A stretch of DNA of 20,850 nt from Smittium culicis. Its lineage: Eukaryota; Kickxellomycota; Harpellomycetes; Harpellales; Legeriomycetaceae. Where the stretch lies: positions 1 to 20,850 of the forward strand of contig LSSN01003639.1 of assembly GCA_001970855.1 (NCBI GenBank). Direction: 5' to 3'. The translations under genes and the position numbers were made by a program. Each line of letters starts with the position of its first letter. Position 1 is the stretch's first letter. Of the stretch, positions 9,024-19,513 are shown piece after piece. Below the pieces are notes generated by a model. It worked only from the letters and a program-made list of their open reading frames with translations. It did no database searches and was not told where the DNA came from.

Positions 9024-11400
9024 ATATTTTAAAATTCTAAACAATTTCATACATTTAAGAAATATAAAATACGTAAGATTTGGCTCATAGTCTGTATAAA
9101 ACATATCTTCACTAAAAAAAATTACAAAATTTCCGCTGAAAAATCATTACCTTGGTTTAAATAGAAAATTTTCGTTACAGAATTGGATTTGAATTTTTAT
9201 GCTCGGAAGGAGAGATTTTTTACCTTGAAATAATCTTTAAAGTAAAATTTTTGATTTACGGATAGTTCTTGTTACCAATGAATAGAACTATGACTTTTAA
9301 ATAACATTTATTTTCTTGAATATAACTACCGATAATTAATTTAATAGATATATTTACATATGCATGCAAAAAAATTAAAATATATATAGGTTTATTTTTT
9401 CTATAAAGCTACAACTTTAGTAAATAAGTTAAAATTTTTGAAATATAAATACATAGCTAAAATATATGCTAAAAAAGTATCTACATTTTCTGTTTTTTTT
9501 TACAAAATCTATAAATTAAAAATTCTTGAGATGTGAATTAAAATAGAAAATTTAGAGTGTTTATTAATCTATAATTATTTATCTCTTTCCAAAGCGGAAG
9601 GATTATTTAGATATACCAAATCTAGCCGACTGAATTAATAAAAAGAATCTCGTACTGAAATTATAATAAATATTTGTTTGTATTAGATTATCAGCAAATA
9701 AAAATTCATTTCTAAATTGCTGGAAAATCAATGAATTAATTTTTTTTAAAGATTTGATAGGGAAAGGCTTAAATAGTACAATTATTATAGATTTATTTAA
9801 AATTCTAGAACTAACAGAAACAAATCTGCTATTATATTAACAAATAAATGTTGTAAAATTGTTCTAGACAATAAGATGCGCGCTAAAATTGTGTTTTTTA
9901 ATAATAATAACGGATCGCTTTTCTAGTAAAGATAGACTATTTGACACTCGATAAAAATCCATTGCTAATTAATTTGAATAGAAATATGAAACTAATCCTG
10001 TCTCTACATCAAACTGTAATCAAATTAATCAGTTATTTTCTTTTAATTTATCATATTTTATTTGCTTAAATATCATATCATCTTTACATTTCATTAGAAG
10101 CTATAACCATTTTTCAGGCTTCTAGGATAAAAATAAAACAAAATTTGATAAAATCTTGTAAAATGATTTATTCCTATTGTGCTTTATAGATGATAATAAA
10201 TAATGACTTTAAAATTGGAATTAATCTAAATAGCTTTTTAGCTATAAAGTTTGTATATTAAATTATTTATCTTTATAAATTTTATTTATAACTATTATTT
10301 GGTTTTAATTTCTTAGTTTCAACTTGTAGATTTTTAGTTGTTTATGTGTTTTATTCATAATAAACATTGTATATCGCTTTAAACATATTTAGTTTTATAG
10401 CGTATAAACATGCCAGATTCTAAAACAGTTAGTTTTATTTTTATAGCTTCATTTTTCTGAATCTAGAGTGTCACGTAATCATAAAATTAGATTAAAAAAA
10501 ATAAATTACATGTGTTTATTCCTGTCATTGACGAACTTCGATAATAATTACAAAAAAATGTATTAAATAACTAGTGTATAATTAATCAAATATTTACAAA
10601 TGAATATTTTTACATAATAATATTTTAATAAAAGTCAAGATATATTATGATTAAAAGTTTTTATTTTGTTCTAGAATTAAGTTTTGAAATAGATGAATCA
10701 ATCTACAGTTAAAAAAACCTAAACAAGTTTATAAAAAAATTGATAATAAAAAAAATAATAATAAAGATGAGTATTTAAATTCACTTATATCTATAATAGC
10801 GAAGGGATTGACCTAAAAAATCGTGTTTTTAGTTGAATAAGAAACTACAATTAAAATAAGTTTGAAAATGCTTTAATACTTTCAACATTAAATAAACTAT
10901 GTGAAACACTAAATACAAATTTTATCTAAAATAAATAATTTAGATTATATATCGATTATTTTTGTTTGTACTGGGTCCTAAATATCTTTACACGATATTA
11001 TTAATTCAATTAGATTCAAACGGAATTTTAAAAAAAAACCAAATAACGTAATAAAAACACATTCCATATCCAGAAAAATGACAACTAGAACGACTTTGAA
11101 TCAAGCAAGAATCTTTTATAAAATAGCATGTTTAAAAGCAAAAAATAATAGCTTTGAATCTGAGATTCATTTTTTATTATTAAAAAAAAAGTATAAATCG
11201 TCTCTATATCATTGAAATTATACTTTTTTTTCTTTTTTTTATTCTTTTTCAACTAATTCTTGAATAAAATTTGAAATTTTTTCACAAGTTATAAGTAGAA
11301 GAAATAAATAAAAGCTAAAATGTCTGTATATAGTATTAAACCATCCGATCTAAAAAACACCTGTCGATTCGATATAATTTTTCATTCTTCATGCGATTTA
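9024..11400. other. Longest AT-rich stretch, no gene seen
   Basis: No open frame or RNA gene stands out in about 2.4 kb. An 8-bp perfect stem, ATAGTTCT (9262-9269) with AGAACTAT (9284-9291), is present. GCGGAAGGATTATTTAG near 9594 and AGAATCTCG near 9645 look like stray family 1 ends. Confidence 0.5.
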
Positions 11401-11405
11401 CATGA

Positions 11406-11603
11406 CTATACCAGATGCGACTGTGGAAGTACACTATGCTTTAGAACATATTGAATGAAATTTTTCTGTATTTCACGAAATACAAAACCTTTTTTTTTCT
11501 GCATAACATTTATCACATTTCGATTAAAGTATAAGGTTGGATAAAGTCTTGGCCCTGTTCTGTATATATGCTTTATTAAAACCGATGTGTATAATTCCAC
11601 CAT
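11406..11603 (-). other. Raised-G+C island with a 65-aa minus-strand frame, possible gene relic
   Basis: The minus strand encodes 65 residues starting MVELYTSVLIKHIYRTG, with a later basic stretch (QKKKGFVFREIQK). I do not recognise it. The row 11401-11460 has 22 G+C of 60 by hand count, well above the surroundings. A second minus-strand frame over the same part (NKAYIQNRAKTLSNLIL) is also open, so this may be a frameshifted remnant of an older gene or transposon rather than a living gene. Confidence 0.2.
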
Positions 11604-11807
11604 TAAATATTGAAAATATTCACTCAGCTTATATAAAATTCAAAACTGCCATTACTAGCTTTTTCTTACAAATAAAAACTTATAAAAAACTTTTTGATAG
11701 CTAAGTTTTAGCTGAAATCGATTTAATATATTTATGGATTATTTTTTTCATTTTTAATGACAATGTATGTCATTTTTGATCAATATATTAAGATACTTAT
11801 AAATTAA

Positions 11808-11996
11808 TCCTTTCCCGCTCAACACTCTTTAACCCTTTCAGGGGCAGCTGGCTTTTTTTGATCCATCAGATATAGCCAATAGTGTTCAGTTAATATACTT
11901 TAATTCCAAGTACTTAATAATTATTGAATAATTTTGGAATAACGGCAAATAGTAAACTTTCTTATAAATCATAATCGAATCATAAAATTAATTGAT
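11808..11996. mobile_element. TTAA-type MITE (family 2), first unit, interior inverted
   Basis: TTAA (11804-11807) precedes a 21-bp end TCCTTTCCCGCTCAACACTC(T), then TTAA (11829-11832), then a 164-bp block beginning CCCTTTCAGGGGCAGC, then TTAT (11997-12000). The 164-bp block is the reverse complement, with only scattered mismatches, of 12026-12189. The 21-bp end is in the same orientation as that of the second unit. CCCTTTC ends and TTAA flanks are known for piggyBac-type elements; the assignment is inference, since no transposase is present. Confidence 0.7.
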
Positions 11997-12000
11997 TTAT

Positions 12001-12189
12001 CCCTTTCCCGTCCAGCACTCATTAAAAAAATCAATTTGTTGATTCGATTATAATTTAAAAACAAGTTTACTATTTGCTGTTATTCCAAAATTAATCAATA
12101 ATTATTAATTACTTGGAATTAAAGTATATTAACTGAACACTATTGGCTATATCTGGTGGATCAAAAAAAGCCAGCTGCCCCTGAAAGGG
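12001..12189 (+). mobile_element. TTAA-type MITE (family 2), second unit, 189 bp
   Basis: It opens with CCCTTTCCCGTCCAGC and closes with GCTGCCCCTGAAAGGG, which are imperfect terminal inverted repeats, between TTAT (11997-12000) and TTAA (12190-12193). An internal TTAA sits at 12022-12025. The relic at 5689-5879 has the same order of parts, so this unit appears to be the normal arrangement. Together with the first unit, the blocks 11833-11996 and 12026-12189 could form a very long hairpin. Confidence 0.75.
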
Positions 12190-12248
12190 TTAAAATAGGT
12201 ATATGTTACAGATAAATTAAAAAAGCACTTGCATAATGATATACATAC

Positions 12249-12435
12249 GAGAGATTATTAGTATAAGCAGGAAATTTTTTTTTGAAATTTTATTTGAGAA
12301 CGTGTATTTGATAAAACTATTTGTTATATCAGAAATTATATTTTATAAAATTTTCTAATATACTATGAAAATTAAACAAAGTATGACGAGTTAGAAATGT
12401 TTTATAATAAAAATCCCGCCACTCAAAATAATCTC
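12249..12435 (-). mobile_element. Family 1 MITE copy, 187 bp
   Basis: The left end is GAGAGATTATTAGTATAAGCAGG; the right end is CCCGCCACTC then AATAATCTC. The marker CTATTTGTTATATCAGA starts 68 bp from the left end, as in the copy at 5337, and the two share ATTTTCTAATA and AAAGTATGA downstream of it. It lies 55 bp after the family 2 tandem. Confidence 0.65.
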
Positions 12436-13215
12436 AAATTTATTTCAATGAGTGAGAAATTAGAATTCTATCAAGAAAAAAAAATTATTAATTAGTATCA
12501 CAAATTAATTATACTTATTTTAGTATGAGAAAATTTAAATTAGCACTTATTCTATTAACTCAAACTATTTTATAATTGTGATCATAAAACTTATTCTTGA
12601 ATTAGAATAAATTCGATACCTGTAATAAAAAACTCTATAAGAAACAGCATTTAATATTATCTTTGTGGCTTGATTTATATAGAGGAAACTAACAATACCC
12701 TTTTACTACTTGCAAAATTTTGAAATTTGATAGCTATTTTTTTTTTTTGAAGTATTAGATCTATTTTTTGTACTAGGAGATATTATTTGAGATCAGTAGC
12801 AATTTATAAATGCGTATCTCGCTAATTTTTTAAGTCAAAATTATCTTTATGTAGAATCGATGAGTTTTATATATTGAAAATGCATTTTATGATCTATTTC
12901 CATTTGAAATTATAGTAGTTTGAAAATAATAAGTAATTTCATTTTACATATATTAATTTGTATATTTTGCTCTTGTTACTGCTATAGCTTATGAGAATCT
13001 TGTTTTATCGCAATTAAAATAAAATCAGAAATTAATTATAACTAAAAAAAACAGATAATTTTAGGTTTATAAAATATTTATAATAAAAGAAGCTAAGTAG
13101 TTTTATGTAAACTTGTAGAATATTTATAACTAGAGTACCCTATTGCTAATATTAAATATATTAATGCTTGTATTTAAATACATTAAATAATGGTATATTT
13201 TTGAATAAATATATA

Positions 13216-13398
13216 GAATACTATTCCGAGGAACAAGACTATTTCTATTAAAAATACCTTTTAATCAACTTTTCTTATGTCTTTTTATTGTATTTGGTAA
13301 TAATATCGAATAAAGGTTTTTAACATCCAATAATTTTATCTAGGCCATATTAGAAATCAATTTTCTAAAAATAATTTTGTTTCATGCAGGAACATCCC
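13216..13398 (-). mobile_element. Possible family 1 MITE copy, 183 bp
   Basis: GAATACTATTCCGAGGAAC near 13216 and AACATCCCATTACATG at the right resemble the two ends. A TTATTG motif starts 69 bp from the left end, the expected offset. The middle is too diverged to align by eye. Confidence 0.35.
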
Positions 13399-13510
13399 AT
13401 TACATGTTGAGGGTTTTTTTTATTTCTGACGGCCTTTTTTCCATAATAATTTTCGGCTCAGCAGAATTAGCGATGAACTCAGAGGACTTTTGAGTCCCCG
13501 AGATAAATTT
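13385..13510. other. G+C-rich island with a strong short hairpin
   Basis: The row 13441-13500 has 27 G+C of 60 by hand count, the highest of any 60-base row inside the desert. GGACT (13484-13488) pairs with AGTCC (13493-13497) over a four-base loop, and ACTCA/TGAGT offers a competing pairing. I checked for tRNA boxes and C/D snoRNA boxes and found no complete set. It may be a structured RNA, an exon or a transposon relic. Confidence 0.3.
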
Positions 13511-13672
13511 TGATTCTTTAGTCATGGCTTAGGCTGTAATTAGTTGAAGTTTGATTTAATTAATTGGTTTTTTTTTGTATTATGTTTTTGCGGGTAAGAT
13601 TAATAGCACCAATAAAAAAAATGATGTAAATTTAAGTTAACAGTTAAAAAAATTAATTTTTTGAATGTAATA

Positions 13673-13834
13673 TTAAGGATTTAAAGTGTGGTAAAAAATA
13701 GATTTTCGTTTCAATAAACTGCGTATAGGGGGTGGGAATATAGTGATTATGTTGTTTTTTTTACATTTGGGGCTTAGAAATAATTTTTTATCGTTATTTT
13801 TTCCGGTGCCTTTTTCTCGTATACCGTTTATCAT
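13673..13834 (-). other. 53-codon minus-strand frame in a strand-skewed region, possible coding relic
   Basis: The minus strand reads from ATG at 13834 to a stop at 13673-13675, encoding a basic peptide (MINGIREKGTGKNNDKK, later FPPPIRSLLKRKS). A neighbouring minus-strand frame upstream (REYKGYTKSEQRE...) is also open until a double stop. The plus strand here (about 13560-14110) is strongly T-rich, so purine-rich Lys/Glu codons are expected on the other strand even by chance. I do not recognise a domain. Confidence 0.15.
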
Positions 13835-13839
13835 TTCTT

Positions 13840-15386
13840 TTTGATCCTTTTTGTTTTAATGATTTCCATTTCTTCTTGTCGAAATAGATATATTTTTATT
13901 ATTCTATTTTCTCTACATTCTCTTTGTTCGCTCTTGGTGTAGCCTTTGTATTCTCTTTAAATTCTATTTATAAAATATTTTTGTGTGTTATATGATGTTC
14001 TTTGAGAAATTTTGCTTTATTTTCATTTTATCGAATTAAGTTACACGTTTAGTGCCTGAAAAAGTTATGTGAATTTTTTTTCAAAGAACTTTTTTATTTT
14101 CTTTTTAACTTGAAAAGAAATACTTGAATTTATATACTTCCTCATGTATGTAGAAGTGTAGAGTCTGACTAATTATGACTATACTTATTAGAATCTATTC
14201 TTTAGATTTCTTTTATTTTCTGAAAATAACTTTAAAAAAAAATTAATAGTAACTTCCAATCAAATTATAACGAAAGTGAAAATTAATTTTTTTGATATAA
14301 TTAGATTTACGATGACGATTTCAAAAAAAAAATAATAACGCGAAACAGATTCTAATGAAATAACATTATTTATTGACTAAACTTGATTTAAAATATAAAA
14401 TCTTTGTGAAAAAATGACAGTAGAAATATTACATCAAATACTCTTTTAATTCATAATAATAACGTCACTATAAAAAAAAATACCATACATGCGTATTTTT
14501 ACACGTACCACTACCGTTATTTTATTTAAGGATTTAATTTAGTAAAAAATAAATATTTATACCGAAACTTGTATTCTATAAGCTAATTTTTATGAAAACT
14601 GATTAAAAATAAATAAACTTTCTTAATTTTATTTTAATTTTAAGCTTTTATCCAATAATTTTTGATTTAAAGTTTAAAATTTAAATAATTTTACGACTTC
14701 AAATCAAATTTTCAGCTTTGATAATTTATAAGTTTTAAGTTTTCTAAATACTTTTTTCTCTTTTTTCGCAGCTAATTATTTTTTTTTATTAAAAATGAAG
14801 TTTTAATTAATTATAAATGATAACTAACGTTAAAAAATGCTATCGCCAAAATTCTAGAGCGAACTAAAAATTCTAAATATTCGGCTTTTATATAATTTTT
14901 TCCGCGAAATTTTGTCTCCTATTCTAAAAAATTAAGTTTCGCATTACCTTTTTCTTGTTATTTTGATTTCTTGATAATTGGTCGGCTTAAAACGGTTCTA
15001 ATTGTCTTTATATTCGAAAAATTTATAATGATCTATAGATCTTCCATCTAAAAACGCAATTATCTCTATTCGTTTTCCTCTGCAGTTTGCGAAATAATGC
15101 ATTGTATACCAACCTAATTTTATTTGCCTTTATTTTATCTTTTATTTAAACTGAGAAGATTATAACTTATTTTATTTTTCACTATGTCAAAGATTCACCC
15201 TATGACACAAAAAAAAAATCTATAGAAAAAAGTAAAGGTACCAAAAATTTATTTGACCAAAGAATTACGCAAGGCTAAGAAAATAATTTTTTTCTTATTA
15301 TTAAAAAAAATCTGCCATAAAGATGGATATTAAGCTTGTGTATGCCTTTATAACCTTTATTGCTTAATTAAGTATTTATTTTTTTT
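13840..15386. other. T-rich then AT-rich spacer, no gene seen
   Basis: To about 14110 the plus strand is dominated by T with few A, then composition becomes balanced A+T. A minus-strand polypyrimidine-AG site (TTTTTCAG) lies near 14060 but no exon is evident. GATCTATAGATC (15030-15041) is a 12-bp palindrome. Confidence 0.45.
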
Positions 15387-15596
15387 TTATAAAATTATTA
15401 TATAAAGGGAAATAATCGATCTAAATTTATAAAATATTTTCATAAATACAAAATCATTTATATTATCCGGTATATTTATATGTTTTATCCAAAACCAATT
15501 GTCCAAATTCAAAAAGAAAACTAACAAATATTCAGGTTCAAAATGAAAATATGGTAAAATCACCCCCCCCTCCCCGAAACGAGCATAATTTTTCAA
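15387..15596 (-). other. 69-aa minus-strand frame with a poly-G start region, possible repeat-derived fragment
   Basis: The minus strand encodes MKNYARFGEGGVILPYFHFEP, then a hydrophobic aromatic stretch with two Trp (LDNWFWIKH) and an AT-driven tail rich in Ile. The Gly-Glu-Gly-Gly part comes from a G4-A-G8 run (plus-strand C runs at 15563-15575). The first forty residues have an unusual composition for this AT-rich DNA, so they may descend from a real gene or transposon. I cannot name a family. Confidence 0.2.
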
Positions 15597-15853
15597 GGGA
15601 TCATCGATTAATACTTATTCTTCTATAATTGGTATATTCTTGGGATTAATTTCTGTTTTTCTCTCTAATTTAATTAATTTATAATAATTAGGCGGATTTA
15701 TTTTTTAAGCATTTTAATACATTTGATAATAAATTATATTTGAATTTAAACTCTAAATAAAATTTGAAGCGTAGTATAACTTTAATAGAAAATGATCTGA
15801 TCCATAAACTAGTCTTTCACATGGGATATTATTTCTAGGAGCGAGTCAAACGC

Positions 15854-15917
15854 AATTGGATTTCATATCCAATTACATTTAAGCGATAATAATGATGTGT
15901 TTTTTGTTAGTATCGCT
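15854..15917. repeat. Two adjacent hairpins
   Basis: AATTGGAT (15854-15861) pairs perfectly with ATCCAATT (15867-15874). Just after it, AGCGATAATAA (15882-15892) pairs with TTAGTATCGCT (15907-15917) with one mismatch. A family 1-like end GGGATATTATTTCTAGGAG lies upstream at 15823-15841, so the hairpins may sit inside a decayed copy. Confidence 0.6.
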
Positions 15918-16051
15918 AATTGTTTTGATACTTATAAATCCAAACCGATGAGAGATTCATTTTTTATCTAAGTTATTAATTGGGGTTTTTTATACATATT
16001 TTAGGCATGACGAATTTTTGGAAAATGCATACTTTATATAGTAGGTTTTTT

Positions 16052-16226
16052 ATATATTTTGATTCCTAGAGCGGAATTTTTCACATTAAAAATTGTCTAT
16101 TTAGCAACACTATCTATGATTTTAATTAATATTAGAATTTTATTTGCATAGTAAATTTGATAGTTCTATCAGATGCATCGGGAAATCAATTTTGTACTTT
16201 TAATTGTTACAACATATAAAATCTCA
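16052..16226. mobile_element. Possible family 1 end fragment
   Basis: CCTAGAGCGGAATTTTTCAC near 16065 matches the family end core, and ATAAAATCTCATT near 16217 could be the opposite end. The internal marker is not at the expected distance, so only the left end is credible. Confidence 0.25.
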
Positions 16227-16925
16227 TTAAAAAATAATGAAAATTGGTAGAATAACTTAATTTTTTAGTAAATAAAGATTTTTATTGAAACTAAGTAATA
16301 GAAAATTCAAAATTCCTATTCAATTCCATCATAAGGTAGGAAATAAGTGATTTTTCAGGCAAATAACATTAAACTCCAACAAAGTGATCTCTTCGTTGAG
16401 AATCTCCCATTTAAATATTTAAAGCTAAATTCAATTAAATAATTTATATTTTTTATAAATAATAGAAAGATATAAACAATGAAAAGGCTAAATAACTCAT
16501 TAAAATTAATATTTTATATTCAATAATAATTTTTAAAATGGTTCTTTGTATGTGGAGAAAAAAATTTAAAAAATAAAAATTAATAAAGAAATAAAGAAAT
16601 AATATTACTCAAACTGATAAAGATAACTAATAACGTATTTAACTAATATTTTATATCTAAACTAAAATTTAAATCATACTCATCAATACTATATTATATA
16701 ATTATTCGTAAATAATTATATTAGCTACCTGGAGCTAATCATTAATGATTTATAAATAATCTGAAATAATTTTTTTAATTAAAAAAGTGCATAATAAAAA
16801 GCTTAAAAGGAAAAATTTTCTTTTACATGAATATAAGGGTCTTATATTTCAGACTTTATATTATTAACTTTCGTATTTATAAACTGCTAGTAGTGATTAT
16901 AACCTTAAATGTATTTTTTTTCTGC

Positions 16926-16951
16926 AATTATCAAAGATGTCTTTGATAATT
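16926..16951. repeat. 26-bp near-perfect palindrome
   Basis: AATTATCAAAGA (16926-16937) and TCTTTGATAATT (16940-16951) are perfect inverted copies separated by TG. The sequence is not a simple AT repeat. It could form a cruciform or bind a dimeric protein, but nothing nearby shows a role. Confidence 0.75.
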
Positions 16952-16954
16952 TTA

Positions 16955-19220
16955 TTTATTTGTGACTATTATTATTAGCTATATATTATTATACCGTATG
17001 ATTATCCTTTTTTCGATTTTATTCTATTCGTAATATTAACTAAAAAAATTTTTATAAATTTTTTTATCAATTAAAAATACTCTATAAAATTAGATTAATA
17101 TCTAACTAAAAAGACATGGGGCATAAAATTTTTGTAATAAAATAAAATTTAAAACATAATGTTTGAATTTTTACAGATTGAAATTTTAAGATTTTTTTAA
17201 ACTAGATAAACGTCTTGTTTAAATGACAAATAAATGGAAACAGTATTGAAAGTCGTTAATTATACTAAATATACGCTCTTTTGAAATATTTATTATTTTT
17301 TATATACATTTAATTATTTTATACTATTAAAAAAAATCTATTTCTGCCAAAATAAAAAAATGTATATTCGTATTATTAAATTCCAAATAAAAATAATATA
17401 TCTTACAGATTATACAGTTATTTAATTTTATTATTTTTATAAAAATTAGCTTTTTTTAATATTTGTATAGGTTATTACTAGAAATAAAATTTTTTATGTT
17501 ATTTATCATTTGGGTATAATTTTATACAAAAAATCAATAATATTAATGTGTTTTAATTTCGATAATAAAGTGTAGAAATTTTTAGGAAAATTATATTACT
17601 TGATTTTAAGAGGAAGATCTAGATTAGTACTTTATATAAAAATCAGAGCTAATATTAAATACATAAAAGTGTATAATGAATTGTGTTTGATATAAATATT
17701 TGGTGTTAGATATGTCTTGGAGAAATAATTCGATGTACCTAACTTTTACTTAAGTTTTAATTTTTTTTATACCAAAATAAATTAAATTTCTAATATTTTG
17801 ATTTGTTGTGATTTTATTATTTTGAATGATAAGTTATATTATTTATCAGTTTCCTTCACAAAAAAAGTGTAAATTTCTTTTTTTTATCTTAAACTCAGAT
17901 AAAAACTGATTTAAATTGAAAGTTAATAAATATTTATAGTATATTAGTTTATTAGTATATAAAAAAAGTGAACCGAAAAATTATCTATTACATACAAAAT
18001 AAAAAAAATGTAGCGAAAAAAATATAAATGCTATATTAGTCATCTCAGCTCAAACGTAGAAGCTTATTGGCTTTAGCTATGTGGCGAATTTCCACTATTG
18101 AGATATAATGGCTTGTTGTGAAAATTATTATCTTGAAGAAATGATGATTTTCAAGACATTTTTATAGAAATAATTTTTGTTTGATTTAAGATTTTAGATT
18201 AGTCTGTAAAGCCATAATTAAATTAAAATTTTAATTTAAAAACAAAAAAATCATAAAATATGACAGATGTGAAGTTTAAAATCGTAAATCAAGTCTATAT
18301 CTATATCACAAAATATTGTGTGCTCATAGCTTAATATCACTATGATTTAAATAAAAAAATAGATTTTTATTTGTATTTTAATCGCCTATTACTAAATTTT
18401 TTTTTTACTTTTACTTGTCTTTTATTAGAAAAATATTGAGCAAAACTTTATTTTCTTTTTGTTTTTTTTGAAAGTTGAAAAAACACGTATATACATTTAT
18501 TTGCAGATTTTTTGCTTATAATATTAACTTTCACTTCCAAAAATATAAAACTATAAATAAAAAAATAAATTAGCCTACACTTCCAAATCAAATCTATAAA
18601 TCTAATTAAAATTTTATTATCTAAATATAATTACTTGTAGAAAGCTAAGTTATTCCAGCCTTAAACACAAATAGAAGAATCCCGAAGAACTCAGCCGCAG
18701 TAGTATAAATTCAACATATATTTAAATTTTAAAATATTATTTAAAATATTTAATTAAATCACAATTATCATTATAGCGATCACATAATGTCAGATTTTTG
18801 TACGTTACAATAAAAAATTAAAAAATTCCCCTTATTAGGACTCCTTTATTACTATTTGCTGATTATTAAAATTATTTAATTTCCAAGATATTTTATAGCT
18901 TAATAAAATCAAATCAATCATCTTGCATCTTTAGGTGATATATACCCTAGCCTTATTTCCTCGGTCGATAACATTTTTTATTCATATTTTTCATTTTAAT
19001 TTAACTATTCTTAAGTTGATACATAACTATTTATCAATTTTTAACAATAAATTTTAATAAAACTCAGCTAAATATAATAGAAAAAGACATTAAAAGAAGA
19101 AATATTTTAAATAATTATAATATTAAACCAATAAAATCAAATTTTAAAACTATTTTGGTATACTATTAGTCCTCGCTTATTATTTTTATTAGACTATAGT
19201 GAGTTATGGCTATATAAAAA
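16955..19220. other. AT-rich desert, no gene seen
   Basis: No open frames or RNA genes are convincing. Weak hairpins occur at 18300-18345 (CACAA/TTGTG, CATAG/CTATG). A modestly mixed-composition patch at 18040-18115 (GTGG/CCAC stem) shows no tRNA boxes. Confidence 0.5.
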
Positions 19221-19223
19221 TCT

Positions 19224-19250
19224 CATAAATAAATCTTTTATTTATTTATG
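19224..19250. repeat. 11-bp perfect hairpin
   Basis: CATAAATAAAT (19224-19234) and ATTTATTTATG (19240-19250) pair fully over a CTTTT loop. The stem is nearly all A+T, so this is less remarkable than the palindrome at 16926. Confidence 0.6.
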
Positions 19251-19340
19251 TGTTTAAATTCAACAATTCATATTAAAAATATATTTTCCTAGATTTAAAT
19301 TCTTTCGGAATAATACGCCATGATATATCAGGATTTATTT

Positions 19341-19406
19341 TAAATGTGTCGGGGTGGAAAGTCACCAAGTGATAAAAACTCAATAAGTTTCTACATCTGA
19401 GTTTTT
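19341..19406. other. Small G-rich island with two consecutive hairpins
   Basis: After GTGTCGGGGTGG comes TCAC-CAA-GTGA (19362-19372), then AAAAACTCA (19374-19382) pairing perfectly with TGAGTTTTT (19398-19406). Back-to-back stems after a G-rich run could mark a structured RNA or an element end. No known RNA family recognised. Confidence 0.35.
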
Positions 19407-19513
19407 CTGGCTAATTTAACATGTAGATTTTTTTCATAAACAGTTTTATTTTGTTTATTAGAAACATATGTCCTGTTCACCTTATTTATAGAATAAATTA
19501 CTATAACCATTTA

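Noticed and set aside
13470..13540. GCGATGA as a possible C box of a C/D snoRNA
   Set aside because: No CTGA D box and no terminal stem at suitable distance.
13790..13955. Plus-strand open frame of about 55 codons, very hydrophobic
   Set aside because: It is the product of a T-rich strand (Phe, Leu, Ile, Ser codons), has no start at its beginning and no motif.
15945..15960. CCGATGAGAGA, reminiscent of a hammerhead ribozyme core (CTGATGA)
   Set aside because: The core has a mismatch and there is no GAAA partner with matching stems; it fits better as a family 1 end-like GAGAGATTC.
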